Shown: positions 28,312 through 37,197, counted from the stretch's first letter. The stretch: 64,000 nucleotides of DNA from Anaerococcus sp. AGMB09787 (GCF_022808955.1 NZ_JAKZEY010000052.1:1-64000); one strand, 5' to 3'. The notes: generated by a model not told the origin, from the letters alone. Numbers and translations: made by a program.

Positions 28312-30136
28312 TTAACTCTCCAATAGGCTCATAGCCTGATTTAATAAGTATTTTTTCCCTTATTTCATAGTCTTTCTCATTAGTGCAATAAGAAAAATCG
28401 AAGTTAAATAAATCCCCATATATCACATATATTCCGGAATTTAATTCAATTTCTTTATTTAAATACAATTTCTTTATATTTACTTTTGAGCATAGAGAAA
28501 AAAAGCATTTTTTATTTACAAATAATAATTTATTCAGAATTTTTAACTCTAAAAAATATATATATTTGAAATCTCCAATTAATATCGGCTTAAAATACTC
28601 TTCATTAATTAAATTCTTTATTTTGTTTATATATTTATATTCGAAGTCATCATCTATTTCTTCAATTTTAGATATATCTGACTTAATTGACTTTAAATCC
28701 TTTTCCATCATTTTATATAATTTCAGCATACCAATTTTTTTGACTGAATTTTCTATAATAATTGGAAAATATATTTTCATAGTCATTAGGATCTCATTCA
28801 AAGTTGATATAACAGCGTAATCCTGTCTTATTTCACTATCAAAATCATAAAAAGAGGATGATAATTCTTTGTTATTTTCTACAAATACTTTACAATCTTT
28901 GTTCTTTAATATTTTGTACTGATGTAATGGTAAATGTAAAGATTCTTCATTCAAAAATAATTTATCTACTACTTTATTAGTCTCTTCAGTTTTAGGGTAC
29001 GGTGAAAAGATATGTAATTGTAAATTTATATTATTATATTCAAAAAAATCCTCATAAAAATTGATAGTTTTCTTAAATTCATTTAAAGTTTCATTGGCAA
29101 AGCCATATATCAACGAAACAGTTACATCAATTCCTATATTTGCTAAATATTTAATAATTTTTTTTGCATATCCTATATTTAAATTCTTATTTATATCATT
29201 TTGTATAACATCAGATGCCGATTCTATACCCATGTAAATGCTTTTTAATCCTGATGATTTCATTAAATCTATTATTTTATTATCTAAAGTATCTGCTCTA
29301 GACGAACACGACCATAATATATTTATATTTTTCTCTAATATTTTATTACAGAAATCGGTTATATATATTCTATTAGAAGTAAATAGATCATCAATTATGT
29401 TAAAATTATTTATTCTGTATCTCTCTATATAATATTCAATTTCAGAAATCAAATCTTCGACAGGCTTCAATCTCGCTTTTCTTTTCCAAAATATAGATGT
29501 TGTACAAAATGAACAATTGTACGGGCAACCCCTGCCACCTTCCAAGTTGACACTTGAATTGTTATCACAAAATTTCATCAAATCTTTAATATAATACTTA
29601 TGTAAATTTATATTGGCTACTAGTTCAGGTGAACTGGTTTTCATAATCTCATCTTCTTTTCTATAATAGATACCTTTGATTTGTGATAAATCGACATTCT
29701 TCTTTATCAAACAATTCAATATATCAGATACAACATATTCTCCCTCACTATAAGCAACAATATCGACATAATCTAGATTAATCAAAATTTCATTTCCCAA
29801 CAAAGAAGCATGAGGTCCAGCAAATATAATAAAAATACTATCATTCTTACTTTTAATATATTTAGCTAATAAACAGGTCAGTGGAAATGTCTCACATACA
29901 GTATATAAGCTTATTATTTTAGGATCTAGTTCAAGAATATGATTTCCTACCTTTTCAATAGACTCTAAAGTATAATAATTTCCTATATCGTTATCATTGT
30001 AAAAATCAAAAGTATTAAAGACAAAAGAGTTATACCCTTTATCTTTTAAAATTTGATTTAAAATAAGCTGACCTATATAAGGAGAATTCCCGTTATTATA
30101 TATAACAAGCTCACCAACAAATATTATATCAAACAT
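28301..30136 (-). CDS. B12-binding domain radical SAM enzyme
   Basis: The 611-residue protein has an N-terminal cobalamin-binding-like Rossmann domain (about 1-150, with FAGPHASLLGNEIL), then a radical SAM core with CPYNCSFC (about 205-212), followed by the GIESAS segment and PYPKTEE. The last 200 residues are lysine/isoleucine-rich and not recognised. Enzymes of this class methylate unactivated carbons or make unusual C-C bonds, for example in peptide natural products. The gene follows two small paralogous genes by six bases. The region is strikingly AT-rich, suggesting transfer. Confidence 0.82.
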   Translation of the reverse strand: MFDIIFVGELVIYNNGNSPYIGQLILNQILKDKGYNSFVFNTFDFYNDNDIGNYYTLESIEKVGNHILELDPKIISLYTVCETFPLTCLLAKYIKSKNDSIFIIFAGPHASLLGNEILINLDYVDIVAYSEGEYVVSDILNCLIKKNVDLSQIKGIYYRKEDEIMKTSSPELVANINLHKYYIKDLMKFCDNNSSVNLEGGRGCPYNCSFCTTSIFWKRKARLKPVEDLISEIEYYIERYRINNFNIIDDLFTSNRIYITDFCNKILEKNINILWSCSSRADTLDNKIIDLMKSSGLKSIYMGIESASDVIQNDINKNLNIGYAKKIIKYLANIGIDVTVSLIYGFANETLNEFKKTINFYEDFFEYNNINLQLHIFSPYPKTEETNKVVDKLFLNEESLHLPLHQYKILKNKDCKVFVENNKELSSSFYDFDSEIRQDYAVISTLNEILMTMKIYFPIIIENSVKKIGMLKLYKMMEKDLKSIKSDISKIEEIDDDFEYKYINKIKNLINEEYFKPILIGDFKYIYFLELKILNKLLFVNKKCFFSLCSKVNIKKLYLNKEIELNSGIYVIYGDLFNFDFSYCTNEKDYEIREKILIKSGYEPIGELNEL

Positions 30137-30142
30137 TGCTCA

Positions 30143-30352
30143 TCATTTCTCTATATAAAAAGAGCCAATGCTAGCATTATTGTCTATATTCTTATATTCT
30201 AATTTATTATTCTTAACAAAGCACATAAACTCTTCATAAGTAATATCTATAAACAAATCATTATCTATGTATAGATCTAAATAAGATTTTTTTCTAAAAT
30301 CCCCTCTTTCAATGTAATCTTCCAATATCTTTTTCAATTTTTCTTCTAACAT
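30143..30352 (-). CDS. Small protein, candidate RiPP precursor 2
   Basis: The 69-residue acidic/lysine-rich protein has no signal peptide. It aligns with the preceding small protein: KSYLDLYIDND followed by an aromatic acidic helix (YEEFMCFVKNN) corresponds to KSLLDIYVDNN and FEDFCNLIQYN. The C-terminus ends NNASIGSFYIEK, matching KIGSLYLNV of the partner. A conserved N-terminal part and a short conserved C-terminal motif fit a leader plus core peptide for the radical SAM enzymes directly downstream. The ribosome site is GAGG. Alternatively, the pair could be accessory subunits of the enzymes. Confidence 0.6.
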   Translation of the reverse strand: MLEEKLKKILEDYIERGDFRKKSYLDLYIDNDLFIDITYEEFMCFVKNNKLEYKNIDNNASIGSFYIEK

Positions 30353-30365
30353 TTAAAAACCTCAA

Positions 30366-30605
30366 TTATACATTAAGATACAAAGATCCAATTTTAATGC
30401 CACATTGAACATCCGTATTATCTTTTATTAGCGATTTGTCAAGTGGACTTGTATTGTATTGAATTAGATTACAAAAGTCTTCAAAATCAATTAATTCATC
30501 AAAATTATTATCAACGTATATATCCAATAACGATTTATCCTGATTTATACTTAAGCTCATCATTTTGTTTATTAAAACTTCTTTTTTATCCAAAGTGACT
30601 TCCAT
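30366..30605 (-). CDS. Small protein, candidate RiPP precursor 1
   Basis: The 79-residue first gene of the radical SAM operon. Its start is ATG 30605, ten bases after AGGAGG; a longer frame from 30635 would begin inside the -10 box of the promoter and is impossible. It shares with the next protein the SLLDIYVDNN-type helix and the terminal IGS(F/L)Y motif. It differs in the segment before that motif (NTDVQCGIK), which includes a cysteine. The absence of a secretion signal, the duplication, and the neighbouring B12-radical SAM, radical SAM and exporter genes suggest a ribosomal peptide that is modified near its C-terminus. Confidence 0.6.
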   Translation of the reverse strand: MEVTLDKKEVLINKMMSLSINQDKSLLDIYVDNNFDELIDFEDFCNLIQYNTSPLDKSLIKDNTDVQCGIKIGSLYLNV

Positions 30606-30633
30606 ATAATGTTTTCCTCCTATATTTTTTCCC

Positions 30634-30661
30634 ATTTTACCAGCATTATTTTCTTTGTCAA
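30634..30661 (-). promoter_or_regulatory. Promoter of the radical SAM/peptide operon
   Basis: Leftward TTGACA (30656-30661), 16-base spacer, and TAAAAT (30634-30639) preceded by TGG, an extended -10. The leader is about 22 bases, ending in AGGAGG. Confidence 0.78.
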
Positions 30662-30750
30662 GTATTTTTATTAATTAATTTTTTATAACTATGAAATTTA
30701 TATAAATACTAAGGATTACTATAAATAATGTAAAATATTATCAAGTTAGC

Positions 30751-31407
30751 TTAAAGATTTTTCTTTTCAACCTCCTTGAATAGACCATCCACTATTGTCA
30801 AGATTCTATCCGATATTTTTTTTACAAAATCAAGGTCGTGGCTTACTATTATCACAAGTATGTCTTGTACTTTAAGAATTTTTATTATTTTTATCAAATT
30901 TTCTATGGCTTCCTTATCAAGGGCACTAGTCGGCTCGTCCAAACAAAGGATTTTGGGATCTAGCATGCAAGCTCTAGCTATGGCTACTCTTTGGGCTTGA
31001 CCACCAGAAAGCGTCGAAATTTTTTGATCTTTATAATCTGAAATCTCCAATAAATTTAATAACTTATTTGCTTTTTCTTCCATAGTCTTTATATCCATTT
31101 TATGGTATTTAGGCCCTAAGGTTAGATTTTGCCAGACATTCATATTTGCAAATAGGTTATATGATTGGAATACCATGCCGATTTGTCTTTTTTCTTGGTT
31201 TTGAGGATTATAAATTTTATCATCTATGAGTATTTGACCTGAGTCAAAGTCTTCTAGTCCGTTTATAACTCTCAAAAAGGTAGTCTTTCCTTCACCACTC
31301 CTCCCAAGGATTGAAACAATTTCTCCTGACCTAAGATTACAAGAGAGCTTGTCCCAAATTATTTTTTTATCAAATGATTTTTTTAGATTTCTTATTTTTA
31401 CTTCCAT
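30751..31407 (-). CDS. Polar amino-acid ABC transporter ATPase, GlnQ type
   Basis: ATPase of an amino-acid importer. Walker A GRSGEGKTT, signature LSGGQAQRVAIARA, Walker B ILCLDEPTSALD and switch histidine VSHDLDF are present in 218 residues, slightly short of the usual 240. It follows the permease gene by eight bases and the binding-protein gene further upstream, which completes the three-gene importer. Confidence 0.9.
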   Translation of the reverse strand: MEVKIRNLKKSFDKKIIWDKLSCNLRSGEIVSILGRSGEGKTTFLRVINGLEDFDSGQILIDDKIYNPQNQEKRQIGMVFQSYNLFANMNVWQNLTLGPKYHKMDIKTMEEKANKLLNLLEISDYKDQKISTLSGGQAQRVAIARACMLDPKILCLDEPTSALDKEAIENLIKIIKILKVQDILVIIVSHDLDFVKKISDRILTIVDGLFKEVEKKNL

Positions 31408-31415
31408 AGTATTTC

Positions 31416-32060
31416 CTAAATTGATACTTTTTCTTCTATTTTCTCTAATATTTTTGTTAAGATTGCAACTATCAAGAGGTATATTATACCGATATATAGG
31501 TAGGGCAGGATTGATGCCATAGTGTTTGATACTGATTTTGCTGCTTTTAGTATATCGGTAACTCCTAAAATATATATTAATGATGTATCCTTGACCAAGG
31601 ATATTACTTCATTGGATATAGATGGAAATACCCTGTAAAGGGCTTGGGGAAATATTACCCTAGCAAAGGTATAAGTTTTGGAAAGTCCCAATACCTTAGC
31701 ACCTTCCCATTGTCCCCTATCTATTGATTGGATGCCTCCCCTATATATCTCTGCAAAGTATGCCGTATAATTTAGTATAAATGCGAGATATATCGACGGG
31801 AACCTATCTAGGCTTATGGCTACGCCTGGAAGCATAGGCAAACCGAAAAATATAAACATTAATTGTAGTAGTAGGGGCGTCGCCCTCATTACATATATGT
31901 ATGTTTTAACTGCGGAGCTTAATAGCTTATTTTTAGAAAGCCTAGCACAAGAGATAGGTATGGCCATAACAATTGAAACCACAAGGGTTATTATAAATAC
32001 TTTCGATGAATTGTAAAATCCTTCTTTTAGAAGGGGATACAACCTTTGTATAATTTCCAT
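31416..32060 (-). CDS. Polar amino-acid ABC transporter permease
   Basis: The 214-residue membrane subunit has about five helices, a HisM/GlnP-like N-terminus (LYPLLKEGFYNSSKVFIIT) and the permease docking loop GQWEGAKVLGLSKTYTFARVI. The gene lies two bases after the binding-protein stop. A single permease gene means it probably acts as a homodimer. Confidence 0.9.
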   Translation of the reverse strand: MEIIQRLYPLLKEGFYNSSKVFIITLVVSIVMAIPISCARLSKNKLLSSAVKTYIYVMRATPLLLQLMFIFFGLPMLPGVAISLDRFPSIYLAFILNYTAYFAEIYRGGIQSIDRGQWEGAKVLGLSKTYTFARVIFPQALYRVFPSISNEVISLVKDTSLIYILGVTDILKAAKSVSNTMASILPYLYIGIIYLLIVAILTKILEKIEEKVSI

Positions 32061-32062
32061 AA

Positions 32063-32875
32063 TTATTCAGCTAACCATTTCTTATATATTTTGTCGTAGC
32101 TACCATCTTCTCTTTGCTCTTTTAGAGCCTTATTTACTGCTTCTACCAAATCCTTATCTTCTTTTCTCATCCCAATAGCAAAGTCTTCTTTGTCAAAAGT
32201 TTCATCAAGTATTTTAAATTTATCTTCTTTGTTGCTGGTTTTTATATAATAGCGTGCATACAGTTCATCTATTACTATGGCATCGCATCTTTTACTCTCT
32301 ACATCAGCAAAGCATTCGTTATTAGTAGGATATTCTACTTGTTTTCCAATAGAGTCTACAAATTCTTGGTCCTTGTTCATAGCATCTATGGCTGAAGAGT
32401 TTTCTTGAACTGTTATTGTTTTGCCAGCTAGATCCTTTTTGCTATTTATATTAGACTCCTTTAGGGTAACTATAAATTGCCTATCGCTCATATAAGGGTC
32501 AGAAAAGGCAACTTTTTCCTTTCTTTCTTCTGTTATAGAGTAACCATTCCAAATCATATCAATATTTCCTTGATTTAGTTCGGTCTCTTTCATTGACCAA
32601 TCAATAGGTAGAAATTCTATTTCTATATCGAGTTTATTTGCAAGGTCCTTGGCAAGGTCAATATCAAAACCTACAAGCTCTCCCTTTTCATCCCTAAATC
32701 CCATAGGAGCAAAGGTATCATCAAGTCCTATTATGTAGGTCTTATCTTCTAGCCCCTTATTATCAGCCGTCTCATCCGAACTAGTACTCGCTTGATTTTC
32801 AGTACTATTATTGCCACAAGCTGTAAAAGAACATATAGCTAGCAGGCAAAAAATCTCTCTAATTATCTTTTTCAT
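32063..32875 (-). CDS. Amino-acid ABC transporter substrate-binding lipoprotein
   Basis: Extracellular receptor. The signal sequence ends in lipobox FTAC with Cys20. The mature part has the family 3 pattern: YIIGLDDTFAPMGFRDEKGE, then LVGFDIDLAKDLANKL, then WNGYSITEERKEKVAFSDPY. The length of 270 is typical of glutamine, cystine or arginine receptors. Which amino acid is bound cannot be fixed by eye. Confidence 0.88.
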   Translation of the reverse strand: MKKIIREIFCLLAICSFTACGNNSTENQASTSSDETADNKGLEDKTYIIGLDDTFAPMGFRDEKGELVGFDIDLAKDLANKLDIEIEFLPIDWSMKETELNQGNIDMIWNGYSITEERKEKVAFSDPYMSDRQFIVTLKESNINSKKDLAGKTITVQENSSAIDAMNKDQEFVDSIGKQVEYPTNNECFADVESKRCDAIVIDELYARYYIKTSNKEDKFKILDETFDKEDFAIGMRKEDKDLVEAVNKALKEQREDGSYDKIYKKWLAE

Positions 32876-32925
32876 TTTATCTCCTTTAATTAATTATTGT
32901 ATTATCAAGATGATTTGATAAAATT

Positions 32926-32953
32926 ATTATAACTTCTTTTTAAATAATTTCAA
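32926..32953 (-). promoter_or_regulatory. Promoter of the amino-acid ABC operon
   Basis: Leftward TTGAAA (32948-32953), 16 bases, TATAAT (32926-32931), about 50 bases before the binding-protein start. Confidence 0.65.
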
Positions 32954-33133
32954 ATTTTTTTGTAAAATATATTGCCTAACCCAAAGTTTATGGCTCAAAA
33001 AGCATTTATGCCCTATATTTATATAAACTTTCATCTTGGTTTTTATTTTTTATTTTCCAAATTCTCTTAGCTTCATTAATAAAAATATGCTTAGTCTTAT
33101 CCTTATATGATTAAGTAATATTATAGACATAAT

Positions 33134-33162
33134 TTGAATAATTCTTATCCTAATACTATAAT
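33134..33162 (+). promoter_or_regulatory. Promoter of the folate operon
   Basis: TTGAAT (33134-33139), 17 bases, TATAAT (33157-33162). The expected start site falls at the first base of the riboswitch stem (about 33169). Confidence 0.78.
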
Positions 33163-33168
33163 GAACTT

Positions 33169-33257
33169 ACAAAGAGTAGATAGACGATGTTAGATGGAGT
33201 TTATGGGATGTGGAAACTCGCATTAAGGTTAAAAGGCGTCTATCGCTTCCGCTTTGT
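33169..33257 (+). ncRNA. THF riboswitch upstream of folE
   Basis: The leader shows tetrahydrofolate riboswitch hallmarks: AGAGTAGATAGACG at the 5' side, GGGATGTGG in the centre and CGTCTATCGCTTCCGCTTTGT at the 3' side. ACAAAG pairs with CTTTGT, and TAGACG with CGTCTA. This class senses reduced folates and lowers folate biosynthesis or uptake. A terminator follows directly. Confidence 0.85.
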
Positions 33258-33272
33258 AAATATGTATTTACT

Positions 33273-33303
33273 AGGGGAAGTTTCTAAAGGCTTCCCCTTT
33301 TCA
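33273..33303 (+). terminator. Terminator controlled by the THF riboswitch
   Basis: AGGGGAAG (33273-33280) and CTTCCCCT (33291-33298) are followed by T residues. CTTCC in the 3' strand of the aptamer (about 33246-33250) can pair with GGAAG of the terminator, which would act as antiterminator when no folate is bound. Confidence 0.78.
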
Positions 33304-33320
33304 CATCCTTTAGGAGAAAA

Positions 33321-33860
33321 ATGGATAGAGAAAAAATTGAAAAAGCAGTAAGTATGATAATAGATGCGATTGGAGAAAATCCTAATAGAGAGGGGCTAAT
33401 CGAAACTCCTCAGAGGGTTGCTAGGATGTATGAGGAGATCTTCCAAGGGCTAAACCAAGATCCAAAGGAGCACCTAGCCAAAACCTTTGAACTGGTATCT
33501 GAGACTATGGTAGCAGAAAATGATATTCCCTTTTTTTCTATGTGTGAGCACCACTTGCTTCCTTTCTGGGGCAAGTGTTCTATTGCCTATGTCCCAAATG
33601 GCAGGGTAGCAGGCCTATCTAAGCTTGCTAGGACTGTGGATGTTTTTGCCAAGAGACCCCAACTCCAAGAGAGGATCACACTCCAAGTAGCAAAGGCTAT
33701 TATGGATGACCTAGACGCTAAGGGTGTTGTGGTTGTTACTGATGCTGAGCATATGTGTATGAATATGAGGGGTGTCAAAAAGCCTGGCACCTATACAAGG
33801 TCTGTGGTGAGTCTGGGTGATATTGACAAGGACGAGGCCTTCAAGATGATGGGTCTATGA
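33321..33860 (+). CDS. folE: GTP cyclohydrolase I
   Basis: First enzyme of folate synthesis, converting GTP to 7,8-dihydroneopterin triphosphate. The 179 residues contain the zinc-site cysteine and histidines ([12 protein letters not shown]), the conserved [11 protein letters not shown] segment and RPQLQERIT. The start follows TTTAGGAG. It is the first gene behind a THF riboswitch and overlaps the HD-domain gene by four bases (ATGA). Confidence 0.95.
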   Translation: MDREKIEKAVSMIIDAIGENPNREGLIETPQRVARMYEEIFQGLNQDPKEHLAKTFELVSETMVAENDIPFFSMCEHHLLPFWGKCSIAYVPNGRVAGLSKLARTVDVFAKRPQLQERITLQVAKAIMDDLDAKGVVVVTDAEHMCMNMRGVKKPGTYTRSVVSLGDIDKDEAFKMMGL

Positions 33861-34333
33861 AAAACACTAACAAGATTTTCTTTTCAGAAAAATACCAAAG
33901 GCTTCTAAAAGAGCTTGTCTTTTTGGAAAGGGATAGGATTTTTTGCAGGCACGACCTAGAGCATTTCTTGTCGGTCGCAAGGATCTCCTATATCCTCACC
34001 CTAGAAGCAGAGCTCGATATAAGTAAGGATTTAATTTATACCACTGCCCTCCTCCACGATATAGGGAGGGTGAGCGAGTATAAGACTGGCAGGGAGCACG
34101 ACCAAGCAAGTTCTGACTTAGCCAAGGATTTTTTGGAAGATAGTGATTTTGATGAAGACCAAAGGGATATGATCCTAGGAGCTATAAGAAGTCATAGGCA
34201 GGATAAGGGTGAGGATGACTTCTCTGCTATTTTCTATAAGGCAGATAAGCTCTCAAGGCCCTGCCTAGTATGCCCTGCCCAACAAAAGTGTAATTGGCCT
34301 AAGAAAAAAATGAACCTAGAGATAAGCTACTAA
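33857..34333 (+). CDS. HD-domain phosphohydrolase in folate operon
   Basis: The 158-residue metal-dependent phosphohydrolase has the HD signature in [11 protein letters not shown] and [11 protein letters not shown], and a cysteine cluster near the C-terminus ([10 protein letters not shown]). It is translationally coupled to folE (ATGA overlap) and followed by folP. The operon has no Nudix-type FolQ. This protein is therefore a candidate for removing phosphates from dihydroneopterin triphosphate. That role is inferred from position only. Confidence 0.7.
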   Translation: MKNTNKIFFSEKYQRLLKELVFLERDRIFCRHDLEHFLSVARISYILTLEAELDISKDLIYTTALLHDIGRVSEYKTGREHDQASSDLAKDFLEDSDFDEDQRDMILGAIRSHRQDKGEDDFSAIFYKADKLSRPCLVCPAQQKCNWPKKKMNLEISY

Positions 34334-34342
34334 GGAGGAAGT

Positions 34343-35179
34343 ATGAAGATTAGAAATACAGAATTTGATTTTGAGAACGAAAAATATATTATGGGCATAC
34401 TAAACGTTACCCCTGATTCCTTTTCTGATGGAGGACATTTTGATACAGTTGAGAAGGCAGTGAGCCACGCTAGGCAAATGATAGAAGAAGGGGTTGATAT
34501 AATAGATATAGGTGGCGAATCTACCAGACCTGGTCACACTCCCCTATCTTCCAAGGAAGAGATGGATAGGGTCTTGCCTGTTATAGAAAAAATAAGGGAG
34601 TTTTCTGATATTCCTATATCAATAGACACCTACAAAGCTGAGTCTATGGACCTTGCCCTAAGCGCTGGAGCAGACATAGCCAACGATATATGGGGTTTCA
34701 AAAAGGATCCCGATATGAAAGATGTTGTCAAAAAACACGATTCCCCAGTTATCCTTATGCACAATAAGGAAGTGGCAGAATATAAGGACTTTAAAATTAA
34801 CTATGTAGAAGATATCAAGGAGTCCATAAAGCTTGCCAAGGAAGCAGGCATTGGGGACGATAAGATAATCCTCGATCCTGGAGTAGGCTTTGCCAAAAAC
34901 TACAAGCGGGACCTCCAAGCCATAAAATACCTAGACTCTTATGTAAAACTTGGCTACCCAGTCCTTCTAGCAACTTCTAGGAAAAGATTTATAGGAGCTG
35001 CAACCGGAGTAGATAATCCCCTAGATAGATTAGCTGGTACTATCGCGACCACTGTCTATGGAGCGACTCTTGGTGCTTCTATCTTTAGGGTCCATGATGT
35101 AAAAGCAAACAAGGAAGCCTTAGCCATGACTACAGAAATTATGGCAGAGGGAAAGAAAAAGAGTTCCTACAATGGATAG
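34343..35179 (+). CDS. folP: Dihydropteroate synthase
   Basis: Condenses 6-hydroxymethyl-dihydropterin diphosphate with p-aminobenzoate. Diagnostic motifs are GILNVTPDSFSDGG, IDIGGESTRPGHTP, SIDTYKAE and DPGVGFAKN. The length of 278 is typical. GGAGG lies upstream of ATG 34343. It overlaps the folB-folK fusion by eight bases. It is the target of sulfonamides; no resistance-type insertion is evident by eye. Confidence 0.95.
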   Translation: MKIRNTEFDFENEKYIMGILNVTPDSFSDGGHFDTVEKAVSHARQMIEEGVDIIDIGGESTRPGHTPLSSKEEMDRVLPVIEKIREFSDIPISIDTYKAESMDLALSAGADIANDIWGFKKDPDMKDVVKKHDSPVILMHNKEVAEYKDFKINYVEDIKESIKLAKEAGIGDDKIILDPGVGFAKNYKRDLQAIKYLDSYVKLGYPVLLATSRKRFIGAATGVDNPLDRLAGTIATTVYGATLGASIFRVHDVKANKEALAMTTEIMAEGKKKSSYNG

Positions 35180-35987
35180 GATAGTTGCAAGGGACTTGGT
35201 AGTCTTTGCCAACCACGGAGTCTTCCCTGAGGAAAAGACACTGGGTCAAAAGTTTCTCATTGATATAGACCTAGGACTTGATTGCCAAGAGGCAGCTATA
35301 AAGGAAGACCTCACAAAGAGCGTTCACTACGGGGATCTAGCCCATGGAGTAAAAAAAGTCTTTACCGACAAGTCCCATGACCTCATAGAAAGTGCTAGCG
35401 AAGAAGTCGCCCAATATATCCTAAGGACCTACCCCCTTGTAAATGAAGTAAGGCTAAGGGTCAAAAAACCCTGGGCACCAGTAGGTCTAGATCTAGATAC
35501 TGTCTATATAGAAATAAAGAGAAAACGACATAGGGCCCTCATCTCCCTAGGATCAAATATGGGAGATAAAAAATCCAACCTCGATAAGGCTATCTCCCTT
35601 ATAGAAGATGACTACACCAAGATAAAGAAAAAATCTTCCTACTACGAAACCAAGGCCTGGGGCAAGGAAGACCAGGATGACTTCCTAAATGCAGGAGTAG
35701 AAATATCCACATTTTACACTCCCCACAACCTCCTTGCTCACCTACAAGGTATAGAAAATACTATGGGTAGGGTAAGAAAAGAAGCTCGGGGGCCTAGAAA
35801 CATAGACATCGACATAATCCTTATAGATGACCTTGTCATAAACACACAAAGACTAAGTCTCCCCCATCCCTATATGAGAGAAAGGGCTTTCGTCCTAGAA
35901 CCCCTAAAGGAAATAGCACCCAAATATGTAGATCCCATAAGCCACAAAACCATAGAACAGCTACTAAGGGACCTAAACTCAAATTAA
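35172..35987 (+). CDS. folBK: Dihydroneopterin aldolase/HPPK fusion
   Basis: Bifunctional protein. Residues 1-118 are FolB (DLVVFANHGVFPEEKTLGQK and a terminal KKPWAPVGLDLDTVYIEIKR). Residues 124-271 are FolK, 6-hydroxymethyl-dihydropterin pyrophosphokinase (LISLGSNMGDKKSNLDKAI, the GPRNIDIDIILID motif). The FolB-FolK fusion is known in several Firmicutes, such as SulD of pneumococcus. It is the last gene of the operon, followed by a terminator. folC and folA are not in the window. Confidence 0.93.
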   Translation: MDRIVARDLVVFANHGVFPEEKTLGQKFLIDIDLGLDCQEAAIKEDLTKSVHYGDLAHGVKKVFTDKSHDLIESASEEVAQYILRTYPLVNEVRLRVKKPWAPVGLDLDTVYIEIKRKRHRALISLGSNMGDKKSNLDKAISLIEDDYTKIKKKSSYYETKAWGKEDQDDFLNAGVEISTFYTPHNLLAHLQGIENTMGRVRKEARGPRNIDIDIILIDDLVINTQRLSLPHPYMRERAFVLEPLKEIAPKYVDPISHKTIEQLLRDLNSN

Positions 35988-36001
35988 GCCCCAATACAAA
36001 T

Positions 36002-36037
36002 AGAGTCTCTACCTTAATTGGTAAAGGCTCTTATTTT
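36002..36037 (+). terminator. Terminator of the folate operon
   Basis: AGAGTCTCTACC and GGTAAAGGCTCT form a stem with one mismatch and one G-U pair, followed by TATTTTAG. Confidence 0.6.
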
Positions 36038-36270
36038 AGATTGCTTTTAAATTGCCTATTATACACCCTATGGCAAGGATTATAAATCCTAGGATCTGGT
36101 AAGCTATCTTCCTCTTTTTGCTAACTTTTCCCTCAAGAGATAGGGCACGGATATATTATTAGCCCTAGGATAATCACTAGATAATGGTATTTTTCTCTTA
36201 TTAAATCCATATATTTATTAAACCGATATTTTTTCTCCTTATTATCTTAAAAATAAATCAGATCATTAAA

Positions 36271-36477
36271 TTATCCTTTTATTAAAGACCTTATTTCTAA
36301 ATACATTACTAAAAATGTGCATACTATTCCCAAAACAAGTCCTAATATATAGGCGAATTTCTTGAATTTATGATCTATTTTCTTATATCTTCTTTCCTTA
36401 AAAGCTAGTTTAATAAAAATAATAAAATTAAATAAAGCTAGTAGGAATAAAATAGGATTAGACATGTTATATCTCAT
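36271..36477 (-). CDS. Small two-helix membrane protein, immunity-like
   Basis: The 68-residue protein has two hydrophobic segments separated by a basic loop (KERRYKKIDHKFKK). It starts five bases after the stop of the secreted protein gene upstream. Its size, topology and coupling resemble immunity proteins that follow bacteriocin genes, but no family is recognised. An internal ATG (36465) is an alternative start. Neither start has a strong ribosome site. Confidence 0.45.
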   Translation of the reverse strand: MRYNMSNPILFLLALFNFIIFIKLAFKERRYKKIDHKFKKFAYILGLVLGIVCTFLVMYLEIRSLIKG

Positions 36478-36482
36478 AACTT

Positions 36483-37118
36483 CTATTTTACTTTTAAGAA
36501 TGCTTCCCTGGCTCTATCGTAATGTTCTAACATAGTACTACCTTCTTTAGTTAAACCAAATACTGCAGAAATAGCTGCTGGCAATGAAAGACCACCAGTG
36601 TAAATAGCACTAAGAGCACCAAATCCAATTGTTCCAATTAATGCTAGCTCATCTCCTTTTACATCTTCAACAGCATCTATAAATCTATCAATATTTCCTA
36701 CATTTTCACCTGTATATGAGGCAGTTTTTGTTACTGTTTTCGTATCAATGACAGCGGTTAAAGTATAAGATTTCCCATCTTTACTATAATCCCATGGAGA
36801 AAAGTAAGTGTATAAAATAGGATCACTATTTTTATAAATGTTAGTGCTTATTTTACCATTAGAAATTTTCTTTACTATTAAAAATTTCGCATTTTTATAG
36901 TAAATCAATGTAAAATCGACATTTTTTTCTGCATAAGTAACGATCCTAACTTCTTCATTATCCTTTACTACTTTACATCTATCATTTTTGATTGGTACCA
37001 CATCTTCTTTAGTATTGTTAATAACCATATCTGAAGCAAAAGATGGTGTTAATAAAGTTGGAGTCGTTATTGTAAGTGAAGTTAATAATGCAAGTATTCT
37101 AAATTTTGCTTTTTTCAT
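36483..37118 (-). CDS. Secreted protein with hydrophobic C-terminal segment, bacteriocin-like
   Basis: The 211-residue protein has a clear Sec signal peptide (AKFRILALLTSLTITTPTLL, cleavage near SFA-SD), a polar middle with Thr/Lys-rich strands, and a glycine/alanine-rich hydrophobic stretch near the end (GTIGFGALSAIYTGG, SLPAAISAVFG). This architecture recalls large Sec-exported bacteriocins. No motif fixes the function. It is followed by a small membrane protein gene that could give immunity. Confidence 0.5.
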   Translation of the reverse strand: MKKAKFRILALLTSLTITTPTLLTPSFASDMVINNTKEDVVPIKNDRCKVVKDNEEVRIVTYAEKNVDFTLIYYKNAKFLIVKKISNGKISTNIYKNSDPILYTYFSPWDYSKDGKSYTLTAVIDTKTVTKTASYTGENVGNIDRFIDAVEDVKGDELALIGTIGFGALSAIYTGGLSLPAAISAVFGLTKEGSTMLEHYDRAREAFLKVK

Positions 37119-37197
37119 AAACCCTCCTTAAATTATTTGAAACCTTTTCCTTACTTTCTTACCCATTTTTTTGATTTATAACAAATTATTATAATGA

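Noticed and set aside
30605-30635. Upstream start codon for the first small peptide gene
   Set aside because: It lies within the -10 element of the promoter, so it would not be transcribed. AGGAGG serves the ATG at 30605.
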